A stretch of DNA of 21,181 nucleotides from Candidatus Coatesiibacteriota bacterium (GCA_014728185.1 WJMB01000021.1:1-21181), one strand, 5' to 3'. Counted from the first letter of the stretch, positions 7,010 through 14,695 are shown. Translations and numbers: made by a program. The notes: a model not told the origin generated them from the sequence alone.

Positions 7010-7154
7010 CGAGTTGTGGCATCCCGTGGAGATGGGAAATATGTCAACACCGCTTCCGCCTCACCAGGGCGGCCTCATCTTTGATAAACGTTTGAAATTG
7101 AAGCTTTTCTGTTAACTGTGAGCGAAAGAGAACGGTTACGAAGAGGGTTGCATA

Positions 7155-7192
7155 CGAGGAGCCATGGGGGCTGGTTTGGCCCCCGCTTTTTT
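7155..7192 (+). terminator. Second copy of tRNA-Asn 3' end plus terminator
   Basis: CGAGGAGCCA (7155-7164) is followed by GGGGGC (7166-7171), loop TGGTTTG, GCCCCC (7179-7184), GC and six Ts. It works as a terminator in its own right. The stretch just before does not complete a tRNA, as there is no T arm. Confidence 0.8.
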
Positions 7193-7327
7193 ACAGGGGT
7201 AACCGGCTTTCAGGTTGGTGACCGGCTGGAAGGCTTTGCTCCGGTGGAGTCTACCGACTGGTCGTACCGTTATCTCGATCAGTACCCCACCGCCCTTGAG
7301 GCGCGCCCCCCACCTGACGCCTCCCGC

Positions 7328-7356
7328 TTGCCACCTCCCGCCGGGCTTGGTAACAT
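7328..7356 (+). promoter_or_regulatory. Sigma70-type promoter of the dehalogenase-like gene
   Basis: TTGCCA (7328-7333), exact 17-nt spacer, TAACAT (7351-7356). Predicted start about 7363, giving a leader of about 47 nt before ATG 7410. Confidence 0.45.
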
Positions 7357-7409
7357 CAGCTAAGTCTGATGCCGTCCGCCAATCACCCGGCCGAACAATC
7401 GGGAGAAGC

Positions 7410-8312
7410 ATGACCGAACCGCGCGTAGTCCCCGGCGAGGTGCCCGAGTGGCTGCCCCGGGACCTCTTCCCCTACGAGAACCGCTTCGTCGAGATCGACG
7501 GCCACACCATCCACTACGTCGACGAGGGCGCGGGGCCGACGCTGCTGCTGCTTCACGGCAACCCGGCCTGGTCCTTCCTCTACCGCGAGATCATCGCCGG
7601 GCTCAAGGACCGCTTCCGCTGCGTCAGCCTGGACTATCCGGGCTTCGGCCTCTCCGCCGCCGCCGAGGGCTACGGCTACCTGCCGGCCGATCACGCCGGG
7701 GTGGTGGCGGCCTTCATCGATGAACTGGGCCTCGACGAGATAAGTGTGATGGTCCAGGACTGGGGCGGTCCCATCGGGCTCTGGAACGCCCAGCGCGAGC
7801 CGGAGCGCTTCCGGGCGCTGATCATTGGCAACACCTGGGCCTGGCCCGTCGACGGCGACCGGCACTTCGAGCGCTTCTCGAAGCTGATGGGCGGGGGCTT
7901 CGGGCGCTTTTTGATCCGCAACTTCAACGCCTTCGTCAACATGGTCGTCCCCAAGGGTGTGCGCCGCGGCCGCCTGGAACGCCGGGTGATGCAGGCCTAC
8001 CGCCGGCCCTTCCCCACCGGGGACTCCCGTCTGCCCACCCATATCTTTCCCCGGGAGATACTGGAAAGCCGGGAGTTCCTGGCCGAGATCGAGGCCGGAC
8101 TGGAGCGGCTGTCCGGTAAGCCGGCGCTGATCCTCTGGGGTGATCGGGACATCGCCTTCCGCGATATCGAACGCGAGCGCTTCGAGGGTCTCTTCACCGA
8201 CCACCGCACCGTGGTGCTCGAGGGTGCCGGGCACTTCATCCAGGAGGACGCCGCCGCCGAGATCGTCCCGGCTATCCGCGCCTGGTGGGACGAGGTCGTC
8301 GAAGGTGGCTGA
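7410..8312 (+). CDS. Haloalkane dehalogenase-like alpha/beta hydrolase
   Basis: Cytoplasmic alpha/beta hydrolase, 300 residues from ATG 7410, which follows GGGAGAAGC. Haloalkane dehalogenases cleave carbon-halogen bonds through an Asp nucleophile. The expected features are here: oxyanion/halide loop HGNPAWSFLYR with Asn51, nucleophile elbow VQDWGGPIG with Asp117 and the neighbouring halide-binding Trp118, acid GDRDIAF with Asp247 late in the chain, and base GAGHF with His275. The acid position after strand 7 fits the HLD-I/HLD-III subfamilies rather than HLD-II. A cap domain occupies roughly residues 140-225. The Asp nucleophile rules out a serine esterase, but epoxide hydrolases share it; those lack the Asn-Trp halide pair seen here. 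The actual substrate is unknown. It is a single-gene unit converging with the TPR gene. Confidence 0.82.
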   Translation: MTEPRVVPGEVPEWLPRDLFPYENRFVEIDGHTIHYVDEGAGPTLLLLHGNPAWSFLYREIIAGLKDRFRCVSLDYPGFGLSAAAEGYGYLPADHAGVVAAFIDELGLDEISVMVQDWGGPIGLWNAQREPERFRALIIGNTWAWPVDGDRHFERFSKLMGGGFGRFLIRNFNAFVNMVVPKGVRRGRLERRVMQAYRRPFPTGDSRLPTHIFPREILESREFLAEIEAGLERLSGKPALILWGDRDIAFRDIERERFEGLFTDHRTVVLEGAGHFIQEDAAAEIVPAIRAWWDEVVEGG

Positions 8313-8445
8313 GCGGGAGCGGGTAGGTCCTGGGTGACCGGCGAACCGGCTGGATTGCGCCCCCGAGGCTAAGGAGACCTCGACTGCCCGCCCGCCTGAT
8401 TTTGCGGGAAAGCGGGTTCGAGTGTGAGATAGAACGAGAGACGAA

Positions 8446-8472
8446 ACAGGCCGGGTCAAAGACCCGGCCTGT
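8446..8472 (-). terminator. Long-stem terminator hairpin after the TPR gene
   Basis: ACAGGCCGGGTC (8446-8457) and GACCCGGCCTGT (8461-8472) form a perfect 12-bp stem with a 3-nt loop. On the minus strand it is followed by TTTCGTCTCTCG. It lies between two convergent genes and probably ends the minus-strand operon. Confidence 0.7.
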
Positions 8473-8499
8473 GATCAATGCTGATTATGGACCGTGCGG

Positions 8500-9549
8500 C
8501 TACTGGGTTTCGGCGGAATCCTCTTCTGATTCGACAGCGGTTTCGTCGGTGGTCTCGTCGGCGCCGCCGTCGGCCGTCTCGCCGGTCGTTTCCGTTCCGC
8601 CCTGATCGGGCAGCAGGCCGAAGTCCAGCTCCTCGAGACCCTCCAGGCCCTCCAGGCCGCTCAGGTCGAGCTCCTCGCCGGTGACGGCGTCATCTTCTGT
8701 CTGGTCCGGCGGCGGTGAGACGGGGATCAGGTCGATCAGGCTGGTCAGGTATTCGCCCGTCTCCAACATCATCCGGGCCTTGTCGACGAAGGGGTTTTCG
8801 CCGGGCTCGGTCAGGTCGTCGCCGTCGATGGATTCAACCTCGCCCTCGCCGTCCTCCGGTGCGGCCTCTTCGGCCTCGGCCCGTTCAACGATGCCCTCGA
8901 GGATCTCGCGGGCCTCGTCGCGCTTGCCTTGGAGGGCCAGGATGCGCGCCGTCTCGAGCTCGGCTCCCAGCGCCAGGTAGCTCTCCTCGGCGGCCAGGGT
9001 GCGGTAGTGCTCAAGGGCGGCGTCGAGCTGCCCGCGTTCGAGATAGACCGCGCCCAGGGCGTAACGGGCCTGCTGGGCCAGGGGCTCGAACTCGCTCTGC
9101 GTGACCGCCTCGAGCCGCTCCCGGGCGGCGTCGGCGTCACCGTTGTGCAGGGCGATCATCGCGGCGTAGAGGGCGGCGGTGTCCCGGTCGAAGTCCGAGC
9201 CGGGGTCTTCGAGGATGCGGTTGAAGAGGATCAAGGCGTCACCCAGATAGCGCTCCCGCTTCTCCGTCGTGGGCTCGACGTACTGCTGCCGGCCGTCGAC
9301 TATCTCGTAGCTGCCCTCGAAGGCCATGCCGTAGAGCTGGATGCCGCGGCCGAGTTGCTCGGCCGTGGGCGATTCATCGGGTTCGCCGGCGAAGACGAAA
9401 AGGTAGACGACCAGGACCACCAGCACCAGAGCGGCGATCAGGCCCAAGACCACGATGCGTCGGCGGCGCTTGTCGAGGAGGTCGGCCTCCTCGTAGTAAT
9501 GTTGCAGCTCTTCCTCTTCCTGGCGCGGACGGCGTTTCTGCTTGGCCAT
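8500..9549 (-). CDS. Membrane-anchored TPR protein with acidic C-terminus
   Basis: 349 residues from ATG 9549, preceded by GGGAG. A charged cytoplasmic N-terminus with an RRRR stretch precedes one transmembrane helix (residues about 31-54, VVLGLIAALVLVVLVVYLFV), so most of the protein faces the periplasm. Residues about 60-250 are helical TPR-like repeats, for example LGDALILFNRILEDP, ALYAAMIALHNGDADAARERLEAV, ARYALGAVYLERGQLDAALEHYRTL and ETARILALQGKRDEAREILEGI. The last 100 residues are very acidic and probably disordered, with Gly-Leu-Glu repeats. The architecture resembles YfgM/anchored TPR scaffolds, but it cannot be assigned to one. It is the last gene after the gamma-carbonic-anhydrase-like gene, 25 nt behind it. 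Confidence 0.75.
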   Translation of the reverse strand: MAKQKRRPRQEEEELQHYYEEADLLDKRRRRIVVLGLIAALVLVVLVVYLFVFAGEPDESPTAEQLGRGIQLYGMAFEGSYEIVDGRQQYVEPTTEKRERYLGDALILFNRILEDPGSDFDRDTAALYAAMIALHNGDADAARERLEAVTQSEFEPLAQQARYALGAVYLERGQLDAALEHYRTLAAEESYLALGAELETARILALQGKRDEAREILEGIVERAEAEEAAPEDGEGEVESIDGDDLTEPGENPFVDKARMMLETGEYLTSLIDLIPVSPPPDQTEDDAVTGEELDLSGLEGLEGLEELDFGLLPDQGGTETTGETADGGADETTDETAVESEEDSAETQ

Positions 9550-9574
9550 GTTTACTCCCGGACCGCGGGGGCGG

Positions 9575-10084
9575 TCATCTGCTCAGGTAGCTTTCCGCCA
9601 GCTCGACATAGCGGCGGGCGTGTTCGATGAGGGCGGCGGTTTCGTCGGGATTCTGCTTACGGACCACCTTGCCCGGCGCGCCCATCACCAGGGCGCCGGC
9701 GGGAATCTTCTTGCGCGGGGGGACCAGGGCGCCGGCGGCGATCAACGCCCCCGGGCCGATCTCGGCGCCGTCGAGGATGATCGCGCCCATGCCGATCAGG
9801 GCGCCGTCGCCCACCGTGCAGGCGTGGAGCACGGCGCGATGGCCGATGGTCACGTCTCGGCCGATGATCGTCGGCAGCTCCCTGTCGACGTGGATCACGG
9901 TCAGGTCCTGGACGTTGCTGCCCTCGCCCACGCTGATCGGCGCCAGGTCGGCGCGCAGCACGCAGCCGTGCCAAACGCTGACGTCGCGGGCCAGACTGAC
10001 CCGGCCGATCAGCTCGGCCGAGGGGGCCACATAGGCGCAGCCCTCGAGCTGGGGCGAGTATCCCTGGTGGGCGTGGACCGGCAT
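9575..10084 (-). CDS. Gamma-carbonic-anhydrase-like hexapeptide-repeat protein
   Basis: Left-handed beta-helix protein of the gamma-carbonic anhydrase/YrdA/PaaY group, 169 residues, the normal family length. It starts at ATG 10084 behind a strong GGGAGGAAGCG ribosome site. The hexapeptide periodicity runs from about residue 15 to 125, and a C-terminal helix (about 145-168) follows. The three expected zinc ligands are present: His65 (VQDLTVIH), His82 and His87 (TIGHRAVLH). The segment GDGALIGMGAIILDGA is diagnostic. Whether it hydrates CO2 is uncertain, since many members have no measured activity. It has its own promoter at 10122-10151 in addition to possible read-through from the pseudouridine synthase gene. 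Confidence 0.88.
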   Translation of the reverse strand: MPVHAHQGYSPQLEGCAYVAPSAELIGRVSLARDVSVWHGCVLRADLAPISVGEGSNVQDLTVIHVDRELPTIIGRDVTIGHRAVLHACTVGDGALIGMGAIILDGAEIGPGALIAAGALVPPRKKIPAGALVMGAPGKVVRKQNPDETAALIEHARRYVELAESYLSR

Positions 10085-10121
10085 CGCTTCCTCCCGGGTT
10101 TCGAGCGTAGCAAGGTTGCCG

Positions 10122-10151
10122 ATTGTACTAGCCGTCCGGGCGCAGTGTCAA
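10122..10151 (-). promoter_or_regulatory. Sigma70 promoter of the gamma-CA/TPR gene pair
   Basis: On the minus strand: TTGACA (10151-10146), 18-nt spacer, TACAAT (10127-10122). Perfect -35 and five of six at -10; predicted start near 10115, 31 nt before the ATG. Confidence 0.7.
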
Positions 10152-10170
10152 CCGTCGACGATGCGGGGTT

Positions 10171-10932
10171 CTAGCCGCCGCCGCGCTCGAAGCGGCGCAG
10201 TCCCCGCCGGGCGCCGCGGATCTCCTCGCGCAGCCGCTGGACCTCGCCGGGGCGTAGGCGCCGCCAACGGCCCGGCTGCAGGTCGCCCAGCTCCAGCGTG
10301 CCGAACTTGATCCGCTTCAGCCGCGATACCCGGTAGCCCAGGCTCTCGCACATCCGGCGGATCTGCCGGTTGCGCCCCTCGTAGAGGTCGATGTAGAAGC
10401 GGGTCACGGTCGCCGTGCGCTCCAGCAGCCTGACCCCGGCTGGCAGGGTCCGGCCGTCCTCCAACTCGACGCCCTCGGCCAGCTTCTTCAACCCGGCGTT
10501 GCGCAGGGGACCCCGGACGCTGACCAGATAGCGCTTGACCACGTGATAGCGCGGGTGCAGCAGCTTGGCGGCCAGCCCGCCGTCGTCGGTCAGCAGCAGC
10601 AGGCCCTCGCTGTCGCGGTCCAGGCGGCCCACGGGGAAGACGCGCCGCGGATAGCCGCGCAGCAGATCGCCGACGTCCCGGCGACCCTTCTCGTCGTCCA
10701 GGCTGGTGATCACCCCGCGGGGTTTGTAGAGGATCAGGTAGTGGTGATCCTCGGGCAGTTCCAGGGGGCGTCCGTCGACCTCGATGCGCTGCCGCTCGGC
10801 GTCGGCCTTGTCGCCGATGGTAGCCGGTTCGCCGTCGACGCTGACCCGGCCCGCCCGGATCAGCTCCTCGGCGGCCCGCCGGCTGCAGACCCCGGCCCGG
10901 GCGATGATTTTCTGGAGTCGTTCTTCTGCCAT
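10171..10932 (-). CDS. RsuA/RluB-family rRNA pseudouridine synthase
   Basis: Isomerises a specific uridine in rRNA to pseudouridine. 253 residues from ATG 10932. An N-terminal S4 RNA-binding domain (RLQKIIARAGVCSRRAAEEL, residues 5-24, through RVSVDGE) leads into the catalytic domain. The catalytic Asp105 sits in GRLDRDSEGLLLLT. LYKPRGVITS (about 68-77) and YEGRNRQIRRMCESLGY (about 184-200) are the other family motifs. RluB (23S) and RsuA (16S) are hard to separate; the length and S4 domain fit both, and I favour RluB-like. The upstream in-frame ATG at 10953 would place the -10 element inside the gene, so 10932 is preferred. An extended -10 abuts that ATG, which suggests a leaderless mRNA. 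Confidence 0.9.
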   Translation of the reverse strand: MAEERLQKIIARAGVCSRRAAEELIRAGRVSVDGEPATIGDKADAERQRIEVDGRPLELPEDHHYLILYKPRGVITSLDDEKGRRDVGDLLRGYPRRVFPVGRLDRDSEGLLLLTDDGGLAAKLLHPRYHVVKRYLVSVRGPLRNAGLKKLAEGVELEDGRTLPAGVRLLERTATVTRFYIDLYEGRNRQIRRMCESLGYRVSRLKRIKFGTLELGDLQPGRWRRLRPGEVQRLREEIRGARRGLRRFERGGG

Positions 10933-11697
10933 GGACGTATTATAACAGGCCACCGGACTCCCCGCCTTGCCGTTCGACGGCCCGGGGTGCTATCATCCGC
11001 CGGAACCGTGAACCCGCCCGCTCGATTGGAGGGATCGAGGCGGTTATCACCGGCGCCGCCCGATCCGGATACACCGTTTATCCTCAAACGAGCCGCGATA
11101 ACACGACCCGGTCGGCGGGCTCCGGGTCGGATGATTAAGCTGCGCATTCATGGAACCTGTGCGGATATATAATCAGGCTGATTCTGAGCGGTTTACCGGG
11201 CCTTCAGCGCCCATCCGGCATTACTCCCTTGATAGTCAAAAAAATGGCACACTCTTGTTCTTGTTGTTAATTCACTTAACATCATTCAGCACAGCATTTT
11301 CAGGCCATATTCAAGTGTGCTGATAGCTAGATTTGCCACAGATCGCGCCTGCAACAGCTGCCGATTTTGACCGACTGCTTCTGACAGGCATATGAGGATA
11401 AACACGTTTATTATCAGGATGTTACAATCACAATCCGGTCCGGGCGGGATATGCGAGCCAAGAAGCTGTTCCGAAATACGTTTGACCGACACCATCGAGT
11501 GCAGCTAGGGCAAATGCTAGTATCACAAGAGTCCACACCGACTCAAACAGCTTCACCCAGTCACAATGCAAGCGCTCCGGACATTGCACGACACCGCTGG
11601 TTGATCCCCGATCCGTCATCATTCACGGCAAGAACAAACGTACGTCGTTGATACCGTTTCATCAACCACCTTCGACCCAACACCAACGAGGTACCGC
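10933..11697. other. Long gene-free, partly AT-rich region upstream of crcB
   Basis: 765 bp with no supportable gene; minus-strand frames of 64-95 codons have no recognisable content. Isolated promoter-like TATAAT (11168-11173) and TACAAT (11423-11428) occur without good -35 boxes. I looked for a fluoride riboswitch before crcB and did not recognise one. Confidence 0.5.
10939..10947 (-). promoter_or_regulatory. Extended -10 promoter abutting the start codon (leaderless transcript)
   Basis: Minus strand reads TG-T-TATAAT, with TATAAT at 10944-10939, a perfect extended -10 and no good -35. Transcription would begin at about 10932, the A of the ATG, and there is no ribosome binding site. Confidence 0.55.
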
Positions 11698-12084
11698 GTG
11701 CAGATCGGCGGCAAGCTTCTTCTGGTGGGCCTCTCCGGCGGCGTCGGCACCCTGGCCCGTTTCTCCCTGACCCTGCTCTTCGAGCGTCAGAGCAGCGGGC
11801 GCTTCGCCTGGCCGACTATTCTGGTCAACCTCATCGGCTGCTTTCTGGCCGGTCTCGTCGTCGAGCTGGCCCAGCGGCGTTGGCAGTGGGACCCCCATAC
11901 CGCCCAGGTCGTCCTCATCGGCTTCTTCGGCGCTTTCACCACCTTCTCGGCCATCATCCTGGAAACCCTGCGCCTGGGCCAGGGCGAGAGCTGGCTGGCC
12001 GCCGGCGGCTTCATTATGCTCCAGAACGCCCTGGGCCTGGCGGCGGTCTTCACCGGCGTCGGCCTTGCCCGCACCCTGGCCTGA
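11698..12084 (+). CDS. crcB: CrcB/FluC fluoride channel
   Basis: Small inner-membrane fluoride exporter channel that works as an antiparallel dimer. 128 residues from a GTG start with GAGGT five bases upstream, a normal length. Four transmembrane helices are visible. Family motifs are GGVGTLARFSLT (residues 14-25), the NLIGCFLAG helix with its conserved Asn, and GFFGAFTTFSAIILET, the TTFS helix break that binds sodium and lines the pore. All key positions are intact. It is one gene; many bacteria carry two different subunits, but a single one is also common as a homodimer. It is followed by palindromic element A and then the Lpt permease gene. Confidence 0.93.
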   Translation: MQIGGKLLLVGLSGGVGTLARFSLTLLFERQSSGRFAWPTILVNLIGCFLAGLVVELAQRRWQWDPHTAQVVLIGFFGAFTTFSAIILETLRLGQGESWLAAGGFIMLQNALGLAAVFTGVGLARTLA

Positions 12085-12149
12085 GCCCGACGCCGGTCCC
12101 CCGCCGCCTAGTCTTCGGCCAACGACACCTTTGCTGGAATCCGGCGCGT

Positions 12150-12262
12150 GGCTTTGGCACGTTTCTTGCTATGCGCCCCCCGCGCCGTCACCCGTTGAGG
12201 GCCGTTTAGCTTTCGCGGGCAGTGGCGGTGGGGAATGGCTTTGCAAGAAACGTGCCAAAGCC
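12150..12262. repeat. Palindromic element, copy A (inverted arms with sigma54-like cores)
   Basis: Left arm GGCTTTGGCACGTTTCTTGC (12150-12169) and right arm 12243-12262 are perfect 20-bp inverted repeats with a 73-bp spacer. Each arm contains TTGGCACG-TTTC-TTGC, matching the sigma54 -24/-12 consensus; on the minus strand the right arm continues TTGCA. The spacer ends are partly complementary. The left arm points toward the permease gene, with a predicted start near 12181. No target-site duplication is seen around it. Confidence 0.9.
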
Positions 12263-12333
12263 GCCGGAGGCGGCGTAGTTGCCGGAGGGATTCTGCGGCG
12301 GGGGACCGGCGCCTTCCACCCGATTGATAAACG

Positions 12334-14232
12334 ATGAGCGAACCGACGAACACCAGTCTCGAGCGGCGGGGATTCACGATCCCCTGGAAGCTCTACGGCT
12401 ATATCCTGCGCGAGCATGCGGGGCCGTTTCTGTTCGCCCTGGTGGTGACCACGCTGGTGCTGTTGCTGGGTCAGGTGTTCCGGATGATGGAGCTGATCCT
12501 GACCAAGGGTGTGCCGGGGAAGTACGCGCTGGAGCTTTTCGTGCTCTACCTGCCGGCGGTGCTGGCCTACGATGTGCCGATGGCCCTGATGGTCGGCACG
12601 CTGATGGCCTTCGGGCGTCTCTCGGCGGACTCCGAGGTCACGGCGATGAAGGCCACGGGGACCAGCTTCCTCAAGCTGATGGTCCCCAGCATCGTCATGG
12701 CGGTGATCTTCGCGGTGGGGATGTTCCTCTTCAATGACCAGGTGCTGCCCGAGGCGAATCATCAGTTCAAGAACCTGCTCTACGACATCCAGAACAAGCG
12801 CCCCGACATCAACCTGCGCGCCGGGGTGTTTATCAACGACTTCCCGGGTTACCTGATCTATATCGAGGATCTCGACGACCGCACCATGGAGATGTCCGGT
12901 GTGCGAATCAACATGCCCCGAGGCGGTCGATTGGAGAAGATCGTCACGGCGGCGCGGGGGCATATCGAGACCGGCGTGGGCGGGGTGATCCGGCTCTACC
13001 TGGAGGAGGGCGAGATACAGATCCGCCCGCCGGGCAGTGCGGGTTTCCGCATTCTCAACTTCGATGATTACACCATCGAGATCGACGCCGACACCGAGCT
13101 CAAGCGCGAGGAGCGGCTGTTGCGCTCCGACCGCGAGATGACGGTGGCGATGATGCAGGACAAGGTTTACGAGTTCGAGACGGACCGGGCGATCCTCTTC
13201 AAGGCCGCCGAGATCCGCAAGCGGGAGCTGGAGATGGGCAGGGAGCCCCGGGAGCGCCACAAGCTGCTGGAGGCGCTGCGTTTGGCCTTCGGGGGCTATA
13301 CGCCGGAGGAGGTCCGGCGGATGTACAACCTGCGCGGTCCGGTCGAGCCGATCAACTTCGGCGAGTCCGGTGAGAAGCAGACCGGGCCGCCCCGGCTCGA
13401 CTTCTCCGACCGCGAGCCCGTCGAGGAGCTCAGCGTGCCGGGCAGCCTCGAGGAGGGTCGCGGGGCCGAGATCGGCGCCGACTTCGAACAGCGACCGGCG
13501 CCGGAGCGGGAGGCGGATTCCCCCGCCGGAGAGGCTTCCGGCGACTCGCGTTACATCGACCCCCTCGAGCAGCACCTGGCGATTTTGGGCGAGTCGCCCC
13601 GCCCGACGGAGGACGAAGATGAGGCGTCAGGCAATGGCGGCGCTGAAACCGACGACGAGGAGCGCGAGGTCGATTCCGAACCCCTCCTCGACCCGACCGG
13701 GGTCTTCTCTCCCTCGGTCAACCCGCGGGACGACGCCGAGCGGACGCTGACCCCGGCCGAGCTGGTCGCCCGGGAGGAGCGCTACCTGGCCACCCGGGGC
13801 CGCACCCTCCAGGGGCAGATCAACAAGTACGATCTGGAGATCGCCAAAAAGTTCTCCATCTCCTTCGCCTGCATCAGCTTCGTGCTGGTCGGCGCCCCCC
13901 TGGGCGTGATGATCCGCCGCAAGGGCAAGGGGATCGGCTTCGTAACCTCGATCGGCTTCTTCATCTTCTACTGGATCTGCCTGGTGGCCGGCGAGGCCCT
14001 GGGTGATCGCGGCGTGCTGCATCCCTGGCTGGCCATGTGGCTGCCCAACCTGGTCTTCCTGGGCCTGGGGGTGCTGTTCATCTACCGCGCCGTCAACGAT
14101 ATCGGCATCTCCAGCCGTGGGGTGGTCTCGGCGGTGCTGCGCTTCTTCACCCGGGAAGGACCCATCGGGCGCTGGCTGGTAAAGCTGCGCCGTCGCCGCG
14201 AGAAGCGTCTAAAAAGCCCACCCCGAACTTGA
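12334..14232 (+). CDS. LptF/LptG-family lipopolysaccharide export permease with a large acidic insert
   Basis: Inner-membrane subunit of the Lpt complex that extracts LPS and hands it to the periplasmic bridge. 632 residues, against about 360 for typical LptF or LptG. Three N-terminal helices lie at about 31-50, 62-92 and 113-134, then the periplasmic jellyroll (about 140-260), then three helices (about 508-527, 533-553, 560-584). The family segment FSISFACISFVLVGAPLGV is present. Extra sequence between the jellyroll and helix 4 covers about 275-490. Its first part is helical and charged; about 340-475 is acidic, Pro/Ser-rich and probably disordered. Only one family member is in the window, so the partner is elsewhere or it acts as a homodimer; LptF versus LptG is not decided. 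No good ribosome site precedes ATG 12334. Confidence 0.85.
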   Translation: MSEPTNTSLERRGFTIPWKLYGYILREHAGPFLFALVVTTLVLLLGQVFRMMELILTKGVPGKYALELFVLYLPAVLAYDVPMALMVGTLMAFGRLSADSEVTAMKATGTSFLKLMVPSIVMAVIFAVGMFLFNDQVLPEANHQFKNLLYDIQNKRPDINLRAGVFINDFPGYLIYIEDLDDRTMEMSGVRINMPRGGRLEKIVTAARGHIETGVGGVIRLYLEEGEIQIRPPGSAGFRILNFDDYTIEIDADTELKREERLLRSDREMTVAMMQDKVYEFETDRAILFKAAEIRKRELEMGREPRERHKLLEALRLAFGGYTPEEVRRMYNLRGPVEPINFGESGEKQTGPPRLDFSDREPVEELSVPGSLEEGRGAEIGADFEQRPAPEREADSPAGEASGDSRYIDPLEQHLAILGESPRPTEDEDEASGNGGAETDDEEREVDSEPLLDPTGVFSPSVNPRDDAERTLTPAELVAREERYLATRGRTLQGQINKYDLEIAKKFSISFACISFVLVGAPLGVMIRRKGKGIGFVTSIGFFIFYWICLVAGEALGDRGVLHPWLAMWLPNLVFLGLGVLFIYRAVNDIGISSRGVVSAVLRFFTREGPIGRWLVKLRRRREKRLKSPPRT

Positions 14233-14234
14233 CC

Positions 14235-14255
14235 GATAACGGCTGAACCGCTATC
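14235..14255 (+). terminator. Weak hairpin just after the Lpt permease gene
   Basis: GATAACGG (14235-14242) and CCGCTATC (14248-14255) pair with one mismatch around CTGAA, followed by TTGTATGG. The T tract is poor, so termination is uncertain. Confidence 0.3.
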
Positions 14256-14284
14256 TTGTATGGTGAGGGGTTGTTGCATATCAT
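14256..14284 (+). promoter_or_regulatory. Possible promoter of the small ORF at 14456
   Basis: TTGTAT (14256-14261), exact 17-nt spacer, TATCAT (14279-14284, five of six). It would give a 5' leader of about 165 nt containing the near-complementary GACGTCCC and GGGGCGTC. Confidence 0.4.
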
Positions 14285-14455
14285 TGTTGGAAGCTGGAGA
14301 CGTCCCTTCGGCTCCCGTCGTCGTCCGATTCGGGGCGTCCCAGGAACGCGTAATCTGCCGGACGATCCGCTTCAGTCAAGCCGACTCGAACCCACCAGCC
14401 CTCAGCGCCCTAGGATACTCGCTTGAGCCGTATCGAGTCCCGTCAGGAGGAAAGC

Positions 14456-14695
14456 ATGGCCATCGACACCCCCGAAGAAGCCCAGGCCCTGGCCGAGAAG
14501 CTGATCGACGAGCTGTTGGCCACCGTCGATCCCGAGCAGCTCGAGCAGGCCCGCCAGATGGGCATGGTTCTTTCCCTCTTCAACGATCAGGTCGAGCAGG
14601 CCCGGGCCGCCTACAACGAACAGACCCCGGACGGGCTGGACGAGCGAGAGGATATCTTCGAGAACGTGGTCACGCACAAGCTGCGCGGTGTTTAG
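14456..14695 (+). CDS. Small acidic helical protein of unknown function
   Basis: 79 residues from ATG 14456, preceded by an excellent AGGAGGAAAGC ribosome site, which is the main reason to accept it. The protein is acidic, has no signal peptide or membrane segment, and is predicted almost entirely helical: PEEAQALAEKLIDELLATV, PEQLEQARQMGMVLSLF and NDQVEQARAAYNEQT. The helices alternate hydrophobic and charged residues, which suggests a helical hairpin or small bundle that may bind another protein. I do not recognise a family. It has GC-rich codon use like the neighbouring real genes. It stands alone between the Lpt permease and the dehydrogenase-family gene. Confidence 0.7.
   Translation: MAIDTPEEAQALAEKLIDELLATVDPEQLEQARQMGMVLSLFNDQVEQARAAYNEQTPDGLDEREDIFENVVTHKLRGV

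Larger units (their letters stand above)
5671..7192. mobile_element. Possible tRNA-Asn-associated insertion or duplication scar flanked by direct repeats
   Basis: The tRNA 3' end plus terminator (5671-5707) is repeated at 7155-7192. The first 10 bases, CGAGGAGCCA, are identical, and only three of the next 27 positions differ. The 1.48 kb between the repeats is lower in GC than its neighbours, carries short tandem repeats, and encodes one methyltransferase with atypical codon use. Foreign DNA often enters at tRNA 3' ends and leaves such repeats, but no integrase is present. A local duplication of the terminator is the alternative. Confidence 0.4.
7010..7409. other. Gene-free stretch between the methyltransferase and the dehalogenase-like gene
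   Basis: Holds the tRNA-end/terminator copy at 7155-7192 and the promoter at 7328-7356. An 81-codon frame at 7118-7363 overlaps both and is not credible. Confidence 0.5.

Noticed and set aside
11244..11262. TGGCACACTCTTGTT as a sigma54 promoter
   Set aside because: The -12 GC is absent and the spacing is off by one.
11640..11697. Fluoride riboswitch upstream of crcB
   Set aside because: I could not find the conserved pseudoknot sequence of the crcB motif.
12150..12262. Palindrome A as a MITE with target-site duplication
   Set aside because: The bases flanking copies A and B show no direct duplication, so transposon-style insertion is not supported by the sequence.
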